Shown here: positions 7,766 through 16,350 of the stretch, piece by piece
How the letters are laid out: every line of letters starts with the position of its first letter
Position numbering within the stretch: the stretch's first letter is position 1
From: Martinezella tropici
GTDB taxonomy: Bacteria > Pseudomonadota > Alphaproteobacteria > Rhizobiales > Rhizobiaceae
Length of the DNA stretch: 64,000 nucleotides
Direction: 5' to 3'
Assembly (NCBI RefSeq): GCF_008370325.1
Contig: NZ_VNIP01000010.1
Coordinates: forward strand, 62,001 to 126,000
Made by a program: the position numbers and the translations under genes
Notes under the pieces: generated by a model
Told to the model about the DNA's origin: nothing
Database searches by the model: none
What the model saw: only the letters and a program-made list of their open reading frames with translations

Positions 7766-7906
7766 ATGGCCTCGCATGACAATCGAGACAATATACTCAG
7801 CGATCAGCAGCTACATGATCTTCTCAAGGCGGAAGACGAGAAGGATCATCCGGAGAAAGCGAAGCTTGGCAAGCCGGATGACCTTGTCGTGCCTGCCGAA
7901 GAATAA
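7766..7906 (+). CDS. Small acidic hypothetical protein, 46 aa
   Basis: A 46-residue hydrophilic protein, rich in Asp, Glu and Lys (LLKAEDEKDHPEKAKLGKPD), with no cysteine and no membrane segment. I chose the ATG at 7766 because AAGGAG stands seven nt before it; upstream in-frame codons encode an unrelated Arg-rich stretch. It looks like one of the small conserved rhizobial proteins of unknown role. The well-placed ribosome-binding site and the clean coding composition are the evidence that it is real. Confidence 0.6.
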   Translation: MASHDNRDNILSDQQLHDLLKAEDEKDHPEKAKLGKPDDLVVPAEE

Positions 7907-8030
7907 GCTCAAGAGCCTTGCTTGTGAGGGCGGCAGCGGTCGATCGGGCGAGCTGGCTGATTCTGCCCCGCTTCGACGTTGAAATCGGAATAGCTGTCTC
8001 GGATCGCGTGAAGGCGCTTGGGAAGCGATT

Positions 8031-8747
8031 TTACGTGTCGTTGACCGTCTCTCCGAAGACCTGCTCGAAGGCATCGCGAAGGCGAATGTCGACATCGGTC
8101 ATCATGACCGGCAGGCCGAGATCGACGAGGCTGGTAACGCCGTAAGCGGAAATGCCGCAGGGAATGATGCCGGTGAAATGACCGAGATCAGGATCGACAT
8201 TCAGCGAAAGGCCGTGAAACGTCACCCATTTGCGCACGCGGATGCCGAGAGCCGCGATCTTGTCTTCCGCCACGGTGCCATCAGGCAGCACCGGCTTCTC
8301 CGGCCGCCGGACCCATACTCCGACTCGATCCTCGCGCCGCTCGCCGCGCACATTCATCGAATCGAGCGTGCGAATGATGACTTCTTCAAGCGCGCCCACG
8401 AAGGCGCGGATATCCTGCCGCCGACACTTGAGGTTCAGCATGACATAGGCCACCCGCTGACCCGGCCCATGATAGGTATATTCACCGCCACGTCCGGTCG
8501 CAAATACCGGAAACCGATCCGGCTCGATAAGATCGGCGGCATCAGCGCTCGTGCCCGCGGTATAGAGCGGCGGATGTTCGACCAGCCACACCAGTTCAGC
8601 CGCCTGCCCCTCGGCGATGGCGGCGACTTCCGCCTCCATCGTGGCAACGGCCTCTTCATAAGGCACGAGGCCATCGCTGATCCGCCAGCGAACGGGCGGC
8701 GTACCGTGGACGGGGAACATTTGATGAGAAAGTTCGGTGCGAAGCAT
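8031..8747 (-). CDS. lipB: Octanoyl-[acyl-carrier-protein]:protein octanoyltransferase
   Basis: LipB moves octanoyl groups from ACP to the lipoyl domains of dehydrogenases and of GcvH. The protein has the diagnostic GRGGEYTYHGPGQ motif, the catalytic lysine in RVRKWVTFHG and the catalytic cysteine in GIIPCGISAYGV. It is 238 residues when started at the ATG at 8747, which has AAGGA eight nt upstream; an in-frame start 66 nt earlier lacks a site. The gcvH target lies at 24.6 kb in this window. No lipA is adjacent. Confidence 0.93.
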   Translation of the reverse strand: MLRTELSHQMFPVHGTPPVRWRISDGLVPYEEAVATMEAEVAAIAEGQAAELVWLVEHPPLYTAGTSADAADLIEPDRFPVFATGRGGEYTYHGPGQRVAYVMLNLKCRRQDIRAFVGALEEVIIRTLDSMNVRGERREDRVGVWVRRPEKPVLPDGTVAEDKIAALGIRVRKWVTFHGLSLNVDPDLGHFTGIIPCGISAYGVTSLVDLGLPVMMTDVDIRLRDAFEQVFGETVNDT

Positions 8748-8922
8748 ATGGCAGTCCTTTGCGTGCCGCCGGGCGCTTATGTGGAAATCCACCGCGGCCT
8801 GCGAGTTGTCCACATATGGCGCTAATCGGGCGGGAATTCAAACATCTAAGGCGTTTCCATCGCATCGGGACGAGCGCGATCGGAGGAGCTGTGAAGGAAT
8901 TTAAAAAAACTGACACATCGCT

Positions 8923-8951
8923 CTTGTGCCCCCCGAATGCTTTTGCTACAT
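8923..8951 (+). promoter_or_regulatory. Promoter of tRNA-Leu
   Basis: CTTGTG (8923-8928) and CTACAT (8946-8951) are separated by exactly 17 nt and match the rhizobial CTTGAC-N17-CTATAT pattern. The predicted start, near 8958, is about 28 nt before the mature tRNA. Confidence 0.5.
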
Positions 8952-8985
8952 GCAGCCGCGCCGGAGCAATCCGGCCTACCACGAT

Positions 8986-9070
8986 GCGGTCGTGGCGGAA
9001 TTGGTAGACGCGCAGCGTTGAGGTCGCTGTGGGGCAACCCGTGGAAGTTCGAGTCTTCTCGACCGCACCA
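8986..9070 (+). tRNA. tRNA-Leu, anticodon GAG
   Basis: The full cloverleaf can be folded: acceptor stem GCGGTCG/CGACCGC, D arm with TTGGTAGA, anticodon stem CAGCG/CGCTG with loop TTGAGGT (anticodon GAG at 9020-9022), a long class II variable arm, and a T arm with TTCGAGT. The CCA end (9068-9070) is encoded. The long variable arm and GAG anticodon identify leucine, reading CUC and CUU codons. Confidence 0.96.
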
Positions 9071-9075
9071 AAAAG

Positions 9076-9100
9076 AACCCGGCTTAGGCTGGGTTTTTTG
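9076..9100 (+). terminator. Intrinsic terminator of tRNA-Leu
   Basis: An 8-bp stem (AACCCGGC/GCTGGGTT, one G-U pair), a TTAG loop and a run of six T starting in the stem. It lies five nt after the tRNA CCA end, so the tRNA is a single-gene transcript. The next 260 nt, to 9367, show no gene or structure I can support. Confidence 0.8.
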
Positions 9101-9367
9101 TTTTTCAAACAAGGCTTAGCCAAAGTTTGTTTCAGCACGACATTTGCTTCGCATGCCATCGTCCGTTCCGCTGACAGCCCGCAGGCCGATCAAAACGCCG
9201 GGAATATTGCGGTACTGCGCCTTCGGCCCAAATAAGTTGCTCGCGAAATTCATGTCGAGATGCAGTTCTTCTGCCCTGCTTGGCAGGAACAGTATTCGGA
9301 TTTCCATGGTCACTTGACTTCGCGCCCCTCTCTGGCACCGTGAATTCTTCAGACATGGGGAGGATGC

Positions 9368-9583
9368 ATGACACCGGAACGCTTTTCAGAATGCCTTTTG
9401 CATATCCGGTGGACGCCCATCAATCTGGCGAGCGCTCTGCAATGTGACCTGTCATGGGTGGAGGCGTTGGAAGCCGGAAATGCTGAAGTCCCGACCGGAT
9501 TGGCGGAGTGGCTGGAAACTCTCGCGCGATGCCATGAGAAAGCCGGTGTTCCAACCACCTATCGCGGCCGGGGACACGACTGA
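9368..9583 (+). CDS. Small helix-turn-helix-like hypothetical protein, 71 aa
   Basis: A 71-residue soluble protein. Residues 14-45 (WTPINLASALQCDLSWVEALEAG...) have the helix spacing of a minimal Cro/XRE-like DNA-binding fold, with LASALQC as a possible second helix. This is a weak resemblance, not a firm family match. GGGGAGG lies just before the ATG. It is followed 80 nt later by another small + strand gene. No toxin-like partner is evident. Confidence 0.6.
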   Translation: MTPERFSECLLHIRWTPINLASALQCDLSWVEALEAGNAEVPTGLAEWLETLARCHEKAGVPTTYRGRGHD

Positions 9584-9662
9584 GATCGAAGGGGGACGAA
9601 CCTGGAGAACGAATGGCAGTCCGGAAATGGCGGATACTTCATTCCAAACGGAGGGATTTGAG

Positions 9663-9857
9663 ATGAATGATGATTTTCGCTTGAAGCTTATCAAAATCAG
9701 AGGCGAAAAGATCGCCCATCGCAACGAACTGCTGGCGATGAAGATGCAGGGCGTCAGCGCAAAAGAGATCCGAGAGGTTATCGATCTTGACGGTATGATC
9801 GCCCGCGAACAACTCGCGATCGACAACCTCGACGATACGATTGCCCGCCTGAGCTAG
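9663..9857 (+). CDS. Small helical hypothetical protein, 64 aa
   Basis: A 64-residue, highly charged, all-helical protein. Its pattern (RLKLIKIRGEKIAHRNELLAMKMQG, split here by its heptad-like leucines, then IREVIDLDGMIAREQLAIDNL) suggests a helical hairpin or short coiled coil. I chose the ATG at 9663, with GGAGGG seven nt upstream, rather than longer in-frame starts that would overlap the preceding gene. Function unknown. Confidence 0.6.
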   Translation: MNDDFRLKLIKIRGEKIAHRNELLAMKMQGVSAKEIREVIDLDGMIAREQLAIDNLDDTIARLS

Positions 9858-9875
9858 AAATGCCCAGCGCCGCGC

Positions 9876-10298
9876 TCAATGCGCCACGTCCTTGCTGAGA
9901 TTGCGCAGCCGGATCTGATGATCGAGCCGCTCGAGTTGTTGAGTCGTTGTTTCGATTAGCCGGCCGATTTCCTGATAGGCCGTACGCAGCCGCGAAAGCT
10001 CGTTCCTGACGGCTTCCAGCGCACGCTCGTCGCTATCCTCACCGGGTCCGTCACCCGATCCGGTCATCAGCCATGTCGGAGAAACATCGAAAAGAGCCGA
10101 CATCTTCACCAGAGCGGACGGATTGGGTTCGGCGCGGTCGGATTCCCATGCGAGCATTGTCTCCTCGCTGACACCGAGCTGTCCAGCGAGCGTCTTGAGA
10201 CTGATTCCCGCGGCATCGCGGGCCATGGACAGACGCCCGCCAAGCGTATCGCCGCCTTCATCCGAAAAAACGGTCGTCTCTTGTTCTGGTTTGAACAT
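9876..10298 (-). CDS. XRE-family transcriptional regulator
   Basis: A 140-residue regulator with an XRE/Cro helix-turn-helix at residues 20-78 (LGGRLSMARDAAGISLKTLA, then GVSEETMLAWESDRAEPNPS) ending in the typical DVSPTWLMTG. Residues 85-135 form a coiled coil (RNELSRLRTAYQEIGRLIETT...) likely used for dimerisation. Divergent from the DMT exporter at 10517, which it might regulate; this is only positional inference. It is convergent with the small helical gene, with an 18-nt gap. Confidence 0.85.
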   Translation of the reverse strand: MFKPEQETTVFSDEGGDTLGGRLSMARDAAGISLKTLAGQLGVSEETMLAWESDRAEPNPSALVKMSALFDVSPTWLMTGSGDGPGEDSDERALEAVRNELSRLRTAYQEIGRLIETTTQQLERLDHQIRLRNLSKDVAH

Positions 10299-10516
10299 CG
10301 GTGCGATCCCTTTCCTGGTCGCGCCAGCGATCTTGCGCGGCGCATTTATGTTTTAGCCGTTTCCAAAGCTCCAGATAGGTCTAAGGGCGTCATCCTGCCA
10401 CCGCGATGTGTCCCAATTGGAAAAGTGCGACGTTTTGCGGCGACTGTCTCCGCGTCTTGCGACCCGCTCCTGATCGCGCCTTGATTGCATGCCGTTCCTG
10501 TGTTTGATGTCTGTCC

Positions 10517-11452
10517 ATGTCCGTTTCTCCCGTCGTCTCCACACAACAGAATCCGCTTAGGGGCATGACGATCATGGCGAGCGCCATGTTGCTGCTGCCG
10601 ACGATGGATGCGATTGCCAAATACATGGCGAGCTTCGAAGGCATGTCGCCGGGCCAGGTGACCTTCTATCGCTTCTTCTTTCAGCTCGTATGCATGCTGC
10701 CGCTGCTCGCGACTGCAACCGGGCGGTCGGCCTTCTCGGCAAAGCGTCCCTGGATGAACCTGCTGCGCGGCGCTCTGCATGGCGCTGCGAGCCTGCTCTT
10801 TTTCGCTGCGGTCAAATACATGCCGCTTGCCGATGTTTTTGCGATCTATTTCGTCGAACCCTTCATGCTGACGGCGCTTTCCGCCTTGTTTCTTGGTGAT
10901 AGGGTCGGTTGGAGGCGGTGGCTGGCGATCGTTATCGGCTTCGGCGGCGCCATGATCGTCATCCAGCCGAGTTTTGCGATCTTCGGACTGAAGGCATTGC
11001 TGCCGGTCGCCTGTGCTTTTCTCTATGCGCTCTATCTCTTCATGAACCGCGCCGTGGGCGAAGCGGATTCACCGCTGACGATGCAGATCATGGCGGGCGC
11101 GGGCGGCACGCTGTTCATGGCATTCGCGCTTTTTGCCGGTGCATCCGCCGGCATCACAGATTTCGAACCTTCCCTGCCCGCCTCCGTGCTCGGGCTCATC
11201 CTTTTGCTGATTCTGGGCTCGACATCCGGCTACGCGCATATGTTGGTCGTGAGAGCCTTCCGGCTGGCACCGCTCTCGCTCCTCGCCCCATTCCAATATT
11301 TCGAGATAATTTCCGCCACCATTCTTGGCTACGCGATCTTCGGTGATTTTCCAAATCTTTCCAAATGGATCGGCATATCAATCATTGTCAGCTCCGGCCT
11401 CTTCATCATCTGGCGGGAACGCGTTCAGTCGCGAACGGAAAAAACCGCGTGA
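10517..11452 (+). CDS. EamA-family DMT transporter
   Basis: A 311-residue inner-membrane protein with about ten transmembrane helices arranged as two EamA repeats (residues about 15-145 and 160-300). The first repeat has YRFFFQLVCMLPLL and the EPF motif before helix five; the second ends in EIISATILGYAIFGDFP. DMT members export metabolites such as amino acids or nucleotides; the substrate cannot be told from the sequence. The N-terminal PTMDAIAKYMA stretch is common in the rhizobial S-adenosylmethionine-transporter-like subgroup, a weak hint only. Confidence 0.85.
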   Translation: MSVSPVVSTQQNPLRGMTIMASAMLLLPTMDAIAKYMASFEGMSPGQVTFYRFFFQLVCMLPLLATATGRSAFSAKRPWMNLLRGALHGAASLLFFAAVKYMPLADVFAIYFVEPFMLTALSALFLGDRVGWRRWLAIVIGFGGAMIVIQPSFAIFGLKALLPVACAFLYALYLFMNRAVGEADSPLTMQIMAGAGGTLFMAFALFAGASAGITDFEPSLPASVLGLILLLILGSTSGYAHMLVVRAFRLAPLSLLAPFQYFEIISATILGYAIFGDFPNLSKWIGISIIVSSGLFIIWRERVQSRTEKTA

Positions 11453-11532
11453 GCGCCGATATCTTCGCATGGACCGACGGTGCAATTTATGGCTAAAACA
11501 CTGACTGAATAGAGTATTTGGGCGGAGATTGC

Positions 11533-13542
11533 ATGTTCAAGAAGATCCTGATCGCCAATCGCGGCGAGATCGCCTGCCGCGTGATCAAGACCGCGCACCG
11601 GATGGGTATCCTGACGGTCGCCGTCTATTCCGATGCGGATCGGGACGCATTGCATGTCGAAATGGCCGATGAGGCCGTCCATATCGGTCCGGCGCCTGCC
11701 GCTGAAAGCTATCTCGTCGCTGAGAAGATCATCGCCGCGTGCAAAGAGACCGGCGCCGAAGCCGTTCATCCGGGTTACGGTTTTCTCTCCGAGCGTGCCG
11801 CCTTCTGCGCGGCGCTGGAGAAGGAAGGCATCGTCTTCATCGGCCCGAAGCCGAAGGCGATCGAGGCCATGGGCGACAAGATCGAATCGAAGAAATTCGC
11901 CAACGCCGCCAAGGTCTCCACCGTTCCGGGTCATCTCGGCATCATCGATGACGCCGATCATGCCGAGCGGATCGCCGGCGACATCGGCTATCCCGTCATG
12001 ATCAAGGCGTCCGCCGGTGGTGGCGGCAAGGGCATGCGCATCGCCTGGAGCAAGGACGAGGTACGCGACGGATATGAGCGCGCCCGTTCGGAAGCGAAAA
12101 GCTCCTTCGGCGACGATCGCGTCTTCATCGAGAAATTCGTGGTCGATCCCCGGCACATCGAGATCCAGGTGCTGGCCGATGCGCACGGCAATGTCGTCTA
12201 TCTCGGCGAGCGTGAATGCTCCATCCAGCGCCGGAACCAGAAGGTCGTGGAAGAAGCGCCCTCGCCGTTCCTCGACGAAACGACGCGCAAGGCCATGGGC
12301 GAACAGTCCGTGGCGCTGGCCAAGGCGGTCGATTATCAAAGCGCCGGCACCGTCGAATTCATCGTCGATCGCGACAGGAATTTCTACTTCCTCGAAATGA
12401 ACACCCGCCTGCAAGTCGAGCATCCGGTGACGGAACTCGTGACCAGGATCGATCTGGTCGAGCAGATGATCCGTGTTGCCGCCGGCGAAAAGCTGCCGTT
12501 CAAGCAGGCGGATATCAAGCTTAACGGCTGGGCGGTCGAAAGCCGCCTCTACGCGGAAGACCCCTATCGCAACTTCCTGCCCTCTATCGGCCGCCTGACG
12601 CGATATCGCTCGCCGCGCGAGACGAGGACGGAAAAATCGGTCGTGCGCAACGACACCGGCGTCTTCGAGGGTGCAGAGATTTCCATGTATTACGATCCGA
12701 TGATCGCCAAGCTCTGCACCTGGGCTCCAACCAGGTTGGAGGCGATCGAGGCGATGGGCGAAGCCTTGGATGGTTTCGTCGTCGACGGCATCGCGCACAA
12801 TATGCCGTTCCTCTCCGCGCTGATGAAGCATCCGCGCTGGCGCGAGGGCAACCTCTCCACCGGCTTCATTGCCGAGGAATATCCTGATGGTTTCGCGCCC
12901 GTGACGCCGGATGAGGATCAGACAGCGCTTCTCGCCGCAGTCGCCCTCTCCTGTAGTCTGACCGAATCCAACCGTCGCGAGCGTTATGCCGATCGCTTGC
13001 GTCCTACGGCCGGGCCATTGCCGGAGAACTGGATCGTCAAGCTCGGTACGGATTACCTGCCCGTGGCTCTGCTGGAGGGCGTGGTAATCATTCCCTTCGA
13101 GATGGATATGCAGCTGGGCGGCAAGACTGTGACCGTTTCAACCGACTGGCGTCCCGGCGATACCGTCTGGGTCGGCACCGTGGGCGGCCGCAAGCTGACC
13201 GCCCAGATCCGCACCGCGCTGAACGGTTTGCGCATCGATTGGCAGGGTATTTCCGTCAGGGCCAAGATATTCACCCCGCGGCAGGCTGAGCTCGACAAGC
13301 TCATGCCCGTCAAATTGCCGCCCGACACGTCGAAGCTGTTGCTCTGCCCCATGCCGGGCCTGGTCGTCGCCATTGCTGTTGCCGAGGGACAGGAAGTCAA
13401 GGCGGGCGAGACGCTTGCGATCGTCGAGGCGATGAAGATGGAAAATGTCTTGCGCGCCGAACGTGACCTGGTCGTCGGCAAGATCAACGCCAAGCCGGGC
13501 GAGAGCCTCGCCGTCGATGCCGTGATCATGGAATTTGCCTGA
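11533..13542 (+). CDS. pccA: Propionyl-CoA carboxylase, biotin-containing alpha subunit
   Basis: This subunit carries biotin and carboxylates it with bicarbonate and ATP, and works with PccB to make methylmalonyl-CoA. Residues 1-450 are a biotin carboxylase: FKKILIANRGEIACRVI, HPGYGFLSE, the ATP-grasp loop SAGGGGKGMRIA, and EMNTRLQVEHPVTE. The C-terminal biotinyl domain has EAMKMEN with the biotinylated Lys at residue 635. At 669 residues it fits PccA rather than the shorter AccC. GGAG precedes the ATG by seven nt. pccB lies 4.2 kb away in convergent orientation, not in an operon with it. A methylmalonyl-CoA mutase gene is not in the window. Confidence 0.93.
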   Translation: MFKKILIANRGEIACRVIKTAHRMGILTVAVYSDADRDALHVEMADEAVHIGPAPAAESYLVAEKIIAACKETGAEAVHPGYGFLSERAAFCAALEKEGIVFIGPKPKAIEAMGDKIESKKFANAAKVSTVPGHLGIIDDADHAERIAGDIGYPVMIKASAGGGGKGMRIAWSKDEVRDGYERARSEAKSSFGDDRVFIEKFVVDPRHIEIQVLADAHGNVVYLGERECSIQRRNQKVVEEAPSPFLDETTRKAMGEQSVALAKAVDYQSAGTVEFIVDRDRNFYFLEMNTRLQVEHPVTELVTRIDLVEQMIRVAAGEKLPFKQADIKLNGWAVESRLYAEDPYRNFLPSIGRLTRYRSPRETRTEKSVVRNDTGVFEGAEISMYYDPMIAKLCTWAPTRLEAIEAMGEALDGFVVDGIAHNMPFLSALMKHPRWREGNLSTGFIAEEYPDGFAPVTPDEDQTALLAAVALSCSLTESNRRERYADRLRPTAGPLPENWIVKLGTDYLPVALLEGVVIIPFEMDMQLGGKTVTVSTDWRPGDTVWVGTVGGRKLTAQIRTALNGLRIDWQGISVRAKIFTPRQAELDKLMPVKLPPDTSKLLLCPMPGLVVAIAVAEGQEVKAGETLAIVEAMKMENVLRAERDLVVGKINAKPGESLAVDAVIMEFA

Positions 13543-13704
13543 TTCCGATACTCGGTATGGCAACCAGATCGGAAAAGATGCGTGGCGAACGCTCGGCTAA
13601 AACATGATAATTGCGACGCTAAGTGTCTGATTTTGGCTTGAGTCATTCTACACGCCCGTGCCAATGTCGCCACGACCAAAATCATAGCAAGAAGGGATGA
13701 GATC

Positions 13705-14832
13705 ATGGACGTTCGCGCCGCGGTAGCCGTTGCTGCCGGCAAGCCGCTTGAAGTGATGACGGTTCAGCTTGAGGGGCCGAAGGCCGGCGAGGTGCTGATC
13801 GAGGTCAAGGCGACCGGCATCTGCCACACCGATGATTTCACGCTGTCGGGTGCCGATCCGGAAGGCTTGTTCCCGGCCATCCTCGGCCATGAGGGTGCCG
13901 GCATCGTCGTCGATGTCGGGCCGGGGGTCACTTCGGTGAAGAAAGGCGATCACGTCATTCCGCTCTACACGCCCGAATGCCGCGAATGCCCGTCGTGCCT
14001 GTCGCGCAAGACCAATCTGTGCACGGCGATCCGCTCGACGCAAGGGCAAGGCCTGATGCCGGACGGCACCTCGCGCTTCTCGATCGGCAAGGACAAGATC
14101 CATCACTATATGGGCTGCTCGACCTTTGCCAATTACACGGTCTTGCCGGAGATTGCCGTCGCCAAGGTCAATCCCGACGCCCCCTTCGACAAGATCTGCT
14201 ATATCGGCTGTGGCGTGACGACCGGCATCGGTGCGGTCATCAACACCGCCAAGGTGGAGATGGGGGCAACGGCGATCGTCTTCGGTCTCGGCGGCATCGG
14301 GCTTAACGTCATCCAGGGCTTGCGGCTTGCCGGCGCCGACATGATCATCGGCGTCGATCTCAACAATGACAAGAAGGAATGGGGCGAGCGCTTCGGCATG
14401 ACGCATTTCGTCAATCCGAAGGAGGTCGGCGACGACATCGTGCCCTATCTCGTCAACATGACGAAGCGTGGTGCCGACCAGATCGGCGGGGCCGACTATA
14501 CCTTCGACTGCACCGGCAACACCAGGGTGATGCGCCAGGCGCTCGAAGCCTCGCATCGCGGCTGGGGCAAGTCTGTGGTCATCGGCGTTGCAGGGGCCGG
14601 CCAGGAGATCTCGACGCGGCCGTTCCAGCTGGTGACGGGCCGCACCTGGATGGGCACGGCCTTCGGCGGCGCTCGCGGCCGCACCGATGTGCCGAAGATC
14701 GTCGACTGGTACATGCAAGGCAAGATCGAGATCGATCCGATGATCACCCACACCATGCCGCTCGAAGACATCAACAAGGGCTTCGACCTCATGCACTCCG
14801 GAAAGAGCGTCAGGGGCGTCGTCGTCTATTGA
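13705..14832 (+). CDS. S-(hydroxymethyl)glutathione dehydrogenase / class III alcohol dehydrogenase
   Basis: This zinc enzyme oxidises S-hydroxymethylglutathione (formaldehyde plus glutathione) to S-formylglutathione with NAD. The 375-residue protein shows the catalytic zinc region GHEGAGIVVDVGPGV, the structural-zinc cysteines in CRECPSCLSRKTNLC, and the nucleotide fold GLGGIGLNVIQG. The TGICHTDDFTLSGADPEG segment is typical of class III enzymes. It lies upstream of the S-formylglutathione hydrolase gene, with a DUF188 gene between. Gene names in use include frmA, adhC and flhA. Confidence 0.95.
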   Translation: MDVRAAVAVAAGKPLEVMTVQLEGPKAGEVLIEVKATGICHTDDFTLSGADPEGLFPAILGHEGAGIVVDVGPGVTSVKKGDHVIPLYTPECRECPSCLSRKTNLCTAIRSTQGQGLMPDGTSRFSIGKDKIHHYMGCSTFANYTVLPEIAVAKVNPDAPFDKICYIGCGVTTGIGAVINTAKVEMGATAIVFGLGGIGLNVIQGLRLAGADMIIGVDLNNDKKEWGERFGMTHFVNPKEVGDDIVPYLVNMTKRGADQIGGADYTFDCTGNTRVMRQALEASHRGWGKSVVIGVAGAGQEISTRPFQLVTGRTWMGTAFGGARGRTDVPKIVDWYMQGKIEIDPMITHTMPLEDINKGFDLMHSGKSVRGVVVY

Positions 14833-14855
14833 CGTTGAAACCCACTCGACTGCAC

Positions 14856-14886
14856 ATATACGGCGCATGAGGAATGCGCCGTATAT
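14856..14886. other. Perfect 13-bp inverted repeat
   Basis: Arms ATATACGGCGCAT and ATGCGCCGTATAT flank a GAGGA loop, 23 nt after the stop of the class III ADH gene and 20 nt before the DUF188 start. No T-run follows, so it is not a standard intrinsic terminator. It may be an mRNA-end or processing hairpin within the formaldehyde operon. Confidence 0.6.
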
Positions 14887-14906
14887 AGCTGAAAAGACTT
14901 GATATC

Positions 14907-15371
14907 ATGATTTATGTCGACGCCGACGCGTGCCCGGTGAAGCCGGAGATCCTGAAAGTTGCCCAGCGCCATGGCATCGAGGTGACATTCGTCGCCAATT
15001 CCGGGCTGCGACCGTCGCGGGACCCGATGGTGCATAACGTCATCGTCTCCAACGCCTTCGATGCCGCCGACAACTGGATCGCCGAGCATGCCAGCACCGG
15101 AGACATCGTCGTGACGGCCGACGTGCCGCTTGCCGGCCGCTGCGTTGCCACTGGAGCGCTGGTGACGGGGCCGACCGGCCGCATCTTCGACAAGACGAAT
15201 ATCGGCATGGCCACGGCCATGCGCGATCTCGGCGCGCATCTTCGCGAAACCGGCGAAAGCAAGGGTTACAACGCCGCCTTCTCGCCGCGGGACCGCTCCG
15301 CCTTTCTCGAAACCTTCGACCGGCTTTGCCGGCGTTCAAAAACTTATCAAACGCCTGGAGGCCAGCCGTGA
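14907..15371 (+). CDS. YaiI/YqxD family protein (DUF188)
   Basis: A 154-residue soluble protein of the DUF188 family, recognised by the N-terminal IYVDADACPVKPEILK and by VTADVPLAGRC. These look like a PIN-like nuclease core with conserved Asp residues (Asp5, Asp7 and the later TADVPLA). The biological role is unknown. Its stop overlaps the GTG start of the S-formylglutathione hydrolase gene, so the two are translationally coupled. Confidence 0.88.
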   Translation: MIYVDADACPVKPEILKVAQRHGIEVTFVANSGLRPSRDPMVHNVIVSNAFDAADNWIAEHASTGDIVVTADVPLAGRCVATGALVTGPTGRIFDKTNIGMATAMRDLGAHLRETGESKGYNAAFSPRDRSAFLETFDRLCRRSKTYQTPGGQP

Positions 15372-16204
15372 ACATCATTTCCCAGAACACCGCCTTCGGC
15401 GGCATGCAGGGCGTCTTCTCGCACGAGTCCGAAGCCTGCAAATGCGAGATGACCTTTGCCGTCTTCGTGCCGCCGCAGGCGATCAAGGAGCCCCGCCCCG
15501 TCCTCTGGTATCTTTCCGGCCTCACCTGCACCCATGCCAACGTCATGGAAAAGGGCGAGTATCGCCGCATGGCCGCCGAGCTCGGCCTGATCGTCGTCTG
15601 CCCGGACACCAGCCCACGCGGCAATGACGTGCCGGATGAACTGACCAATTGGCAAATGGGCAAAGGCGCCGGCTTCTATCTCGACGCCACCGAGACGCCC
15701 TGGGCCGAAAACTACCAGATGTACAGCTACATCACCGAGGAGCTGCCCGCTCTCATCGCCAAGCAATTCCGCGCCGACATGAGCCGCCAGGGCATCTTCG
15801 GCCATTCGATGGGCGGCCACGGCGCCATGACGATCGCGCTGAAGAACCCGGAGCGCTTCAAGAGCTGCTCGGCTTTCGCCCCGATCGTACAGCCCTCGAC
15901 GGCGGATTGGTCGGCTCCTGCGCTTGAGAAATATCTCGGCAGTGACAAGGCCGCATGGCGCCGCTATGACGCCTGCGCGCTTGTCGAAGACGGTGCCCGC
16001 TTCCCCGAATTCCTGATCGATCAGGGCAAGGCCGACAGCTTCCTCGAAAACGGCCTCCGTCCCTGGCTGTTTGAAGAGGCGATCAAGGGCACCGATATCG
16101 GCCTGACACTGCGCATGCATGAGCGCTACGACCATTCCTACTACTTCATCTCCAGCTTCATGGATGATCATCTCAAGTGGCATGCCGAACGCCTGACAAG
16201 GTGA
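15368..16204 (+). CDS. fghA: S-formylglutathione hydrolase
   Basis: This serine hydrolase releases formate and glutathione from S-formylglutathione, completing glutathione-dependent formaldehyde oxidation. The 278-residue esterase D-type protein has LWYLSGLTCTHANVMEK, the nucleophile elbow GHSMGGHGAM with Ser147, and the C-terminal HERYDHSYYFISSF with the catalytic histidine. The GTG start, with GGAGG six nt before it, gives the normal family length; an in-frame ATG 42 nt upstream lies inside the DUF188 gene. Confidence 0.94.
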   Translation: MNIISQNTAFGGMQGVFSHESEACKCEMTFAVFVPPQAIKEPRPVLWYLSGLTCTHANVMEKGEYRRMAAELGLIVVCPDTSPRGNDVPDELTNWQMGKGAGFYLDATETPWAENYQMYSYITEELPALIAKQFRADMSRQGIFGHSMGGHGAMTIALKNPERFKSCSAFAPIVQPSTADWSAPALEKYLGSDKAAWRRYDACALVEDGARFPEFLIDQGKADSFLENGLRPWLFEEAIKGTDIGLTLRMHERYDHSYYFISSFMDDHLKWHAERLTR

Positions 16205-16231
16205 ATGTGGCAGGGCTGCCATGCGGTTTGC

Positions 16232-16260
16232 CTTGAAAAATGACTTCGGCAAAAGCATAT
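16232..16260 (+). promoter_or_regulatory. Promoter of the sugE riboswitch transcript
   Basis: CTTGAA (16232-16237), a 17-nt spacer, then GCATAT (16255-16260). The predicted start is near 16267, just before the first riboswitch hairpin, as expected for a riboswitch leader. Confidence 0.5.
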
Positions 16261-16268
16261 AGCCAATG

Positions 16269-16330
16269 CGCAGACGACTGCGGCGGCCGGTAGACATTGC
16301 CGGCCGTAGCCATCGCGGGGACGGCCTCGC
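16269..16330 (+). promoter_or_regulatory. Guanidine-II (mini-ykkC) riboswitch
   Basis: Two short hairpins each close a tetraloop of the ACGR type. P1 is CGCAG-ACGA-CTGCG (16269-16282). P2 is GCGGGG-ACGG-CCTCGC (16315-16330), with one G-U pair. Both loops are closed by G-C, as in known guanidine-II structures. The 32-nt linker holds its own 7-bp stem (CGGCCGG/CCGGCCG). The sugE ribosome-binding site AGGAG follows P2 by nine nt. Guanidine binding in this class makes the site accessible. The gene it controls, sugE/gdx, is a guanidinium exporter family member, which strongly supports the call. Confidence 0.82.
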
Positions 16331-16350
16331 TCTTAACAAAGGAGCGTAAA

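Noticed and set aside
7291..7779. A 162-residue + strand frame in the long intergenic region
   Set aside because: No ribosome-binding site, erratic composition rich in Cys, Trp and Arg, and it runs through the terminator hairpin at 7555-7588.
8656..9159. A 167-residue minus-strand open frame that includes tRNA-Leu and the start of lipB
   Set aside because: It is the antisense of a confident tRNA and of lipB. Frames like this across tRNA-Leu are a known annotation artefact.
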